Assembly (NCBI GenBank): GCA_001770785.1
Contig: MERZ01000349.1
Coordinates: 6,016-11,864, forward strand
Length of the DNA: 5,849 nt
Direction: 5' to 3'
From: Burkholderiales bacterium RIFCSPHIGHO2_12_FULL_61_11
GTDB taxonomy: Bacteria > Pseudomonadota > Gammaproteobacteria > Burkholderiales > Burkholderiaceae_C
Shown here: positions 5,047-5,849 of the stretch, piece after piece
Numbering within the stretch: the stretch's first letter is position 1
Layout of the letters: every line of letters begins with the position of its first letter
The notes under the pieces: model-generated
Seen by the model: the letters and a program-made list of their open reading frames with translations, nothing else
The model's database searches: none
What the model was told of the DNA's origin: nothing
Made by a program: the position numbers and the translations under genes

Positions 5047-5849
5047 CAGGTTTCTTGGCTTGTCCACATCGGTGCCGCGCGCGCAGGCGGTGTGATAGGC
5101 CAGCAGTTGCAGCGGCACGACGTGCAGCAACGGGCTCAAGGCGCCGTAGTTCTCGGGCATGCGGATGACGTGAATGCCTTCGCTGCTTTCGATATGGCTG
5201 TCGGCGTCGGCCAGCACATACAGCACGCCGCCGCGGGCGCGCACTTCCTGCATGTTGCTCTTGAGCTTTTCAATCAGGCTGTCGTTGGGCGCCACCGTGA
5301 CCACCGGCATGGCGCTGGTGACGAGCGCCAGCGGGCCGTGCTTGAGCTCGCCAGCCGGGTAGGCCTCGGCATGGATGTAGCTGATTTCCTTGAGCTTGAG
5401 CGCGCCTTCGAGCGCGATCGGGTAATGCAGGCCGCGCCCGAGAAACAGCGCATTTTCTTTTTTTGCGAAGTCTTCGGACCAACTGATGATCTGGGGCTCC
5501 AGCGCCAGCACGGCCTGCAGAGCCGCGGGCAAATGGCGCATGGCTTTGAGATGCCCGGCTTCTTCTTCCTCGCTCAAGCGGCCCTTGGATTGCGCCAGCG
5601 CCAGCGTCAGCAGAAAAAGGCCCGCCAACTGGGCGGTAAAGGCCTTGGTCGATGCGACACCGATTTCCACGCCAGCCCGGGTCACGTAGGCGAGCTTGCA
5701 TTCGCGCACCATGGCCGAGGTGGCGACGTTGCAGATGGTCAGCGTGTGATTCATGCCCAGGCTTTGCGCGTGGCGCAACGCGGCCAGCGTGTCGGCCGTT
5801 TCACCGCTTTGCGTGATGGTGACGACCAGCGTTTTGGGGTTGGGCACCG
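5023..5849 (-). CDS. glmS: Glucosamine-6-phosphate synthase (isomerising), C-terminal part; 5' end beyond window
   Basis: GlmS makes glucosamine-6-phosphate from fructose-6-phosphate and glutamine, the first step toward UDP-GlcNAc for peptidoglycan and lipopolysaccharide. The window holds about 275 codons of the isomerase half, which carries two SIS domains; the N-terminal glutaminase domain is outside. Counting from the first full codon, [11 protein letters not shown] (10-20) is the sugar-phosphate binding loop, [11 protein letters not shown] (64-74) is the second conserved loop, and [25 protein letters not shown] (151-175) holds the catalytic Glu and His. The C-tail [10 protein letters not shown] is intact with its active-site Lys269. 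The GTG at 5847-5845 is an internal Val codon, not a start. The final codons (CCA AGA ... TCA GTC ACT) are less GC-biased than the gene body. The gene is convergent to the catabolic cluster. This is a conserved housekeeping gene and the classical Tn7 attachment locus. Confidence 0.97.
   Translation of the reverse strand, partial: VPNPKTLVVTITQSGETADTLAALRHAQSLGMNHTLTICNVATSAMVRECKLAYVTRAGVEIGVASTKAFTAQLAGLFLLTLALAQSKGRLSEEEEAGHLKAMRHLPAALQAVLALEPQIISWSEDFAKKENALFLGRGLHYPIALEGALKLKEISYIHAEAYPAGELKHGPLALVTSAMPVVTVAPNDSLIEKLKSNMQEVRARGGVLYVLADADSHIESSEGIHVIRMPENYGALSPLLHVVPLQLLAYHTACARGTDVDKPRNLAKSVTVE

Overview
The window looks like a chromosomal segment of a GC-rich betaproteobacterium, most likely order Burkholderiales. 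The reasons are a Bug-type (TctC family) periplasmic receptor sitting alone inside a CoA-ester catabolic cluster, and the style of the glmS gene at the right edge. This placement is inference from gene content only.

Layout. Positions 1-4383 hold a plus-strand catabolic cluster: the 3' end of an enoyl-CoA hydratase/isomerase gene (1-243), a Bug solute receptor (292-1266), a family III CoA transferase (1272-2534), a small zinc-ribbon/OB-fold (DUF35-type) protein (2741-3193) and a thiolase of the SCP-x-like/DUF35-partnered kind (3214-4383). The genes are close together and each has a good ribosome binding site, except for a 206-base gap (2535-2740) that may be a junction. Together they suggest uptake of a carboxylate (receptor), activation to its CoA ester (CoA transferase), hydration (hydratase) and thiolytic cleavage (thiolase plus zinc-ribbon partner). 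The substrate cannot be read from the sequence. The same set of families occurs in the bbs pathway for benzylsuccinate, which is an analogy and not an assignment.

Positions 4384-5022 (639 bases) hold no complete gene. They start with a nine-codon stub right after the thiolase and continue with degenerate sequence. Near the right side lies a relic of a second glmS 3' end (4888-4926), which encodes the conserved GlmS C-tail on the minus strand. It lies exactly 45 codons beyond the real glmS stop, in the same frame. Around and between the two glmS ends is a run of inverted repeats. The right edge (5023-5849, minus strand) is the 3' part of glmS, with the isomerase SIS domains and an intact C-tail.

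Main point of interest: the duplicated and diverged glmS tail marks the boundary between conserved chromosome and the catabolic cluster. The 3' end of glmS is the classical Tn7 attachment locus, so the cluster may sit in or next to a glmS-associated genomic island. No transposase, integrase, tRNA, rRNA or CRISPR array is visible in the window.
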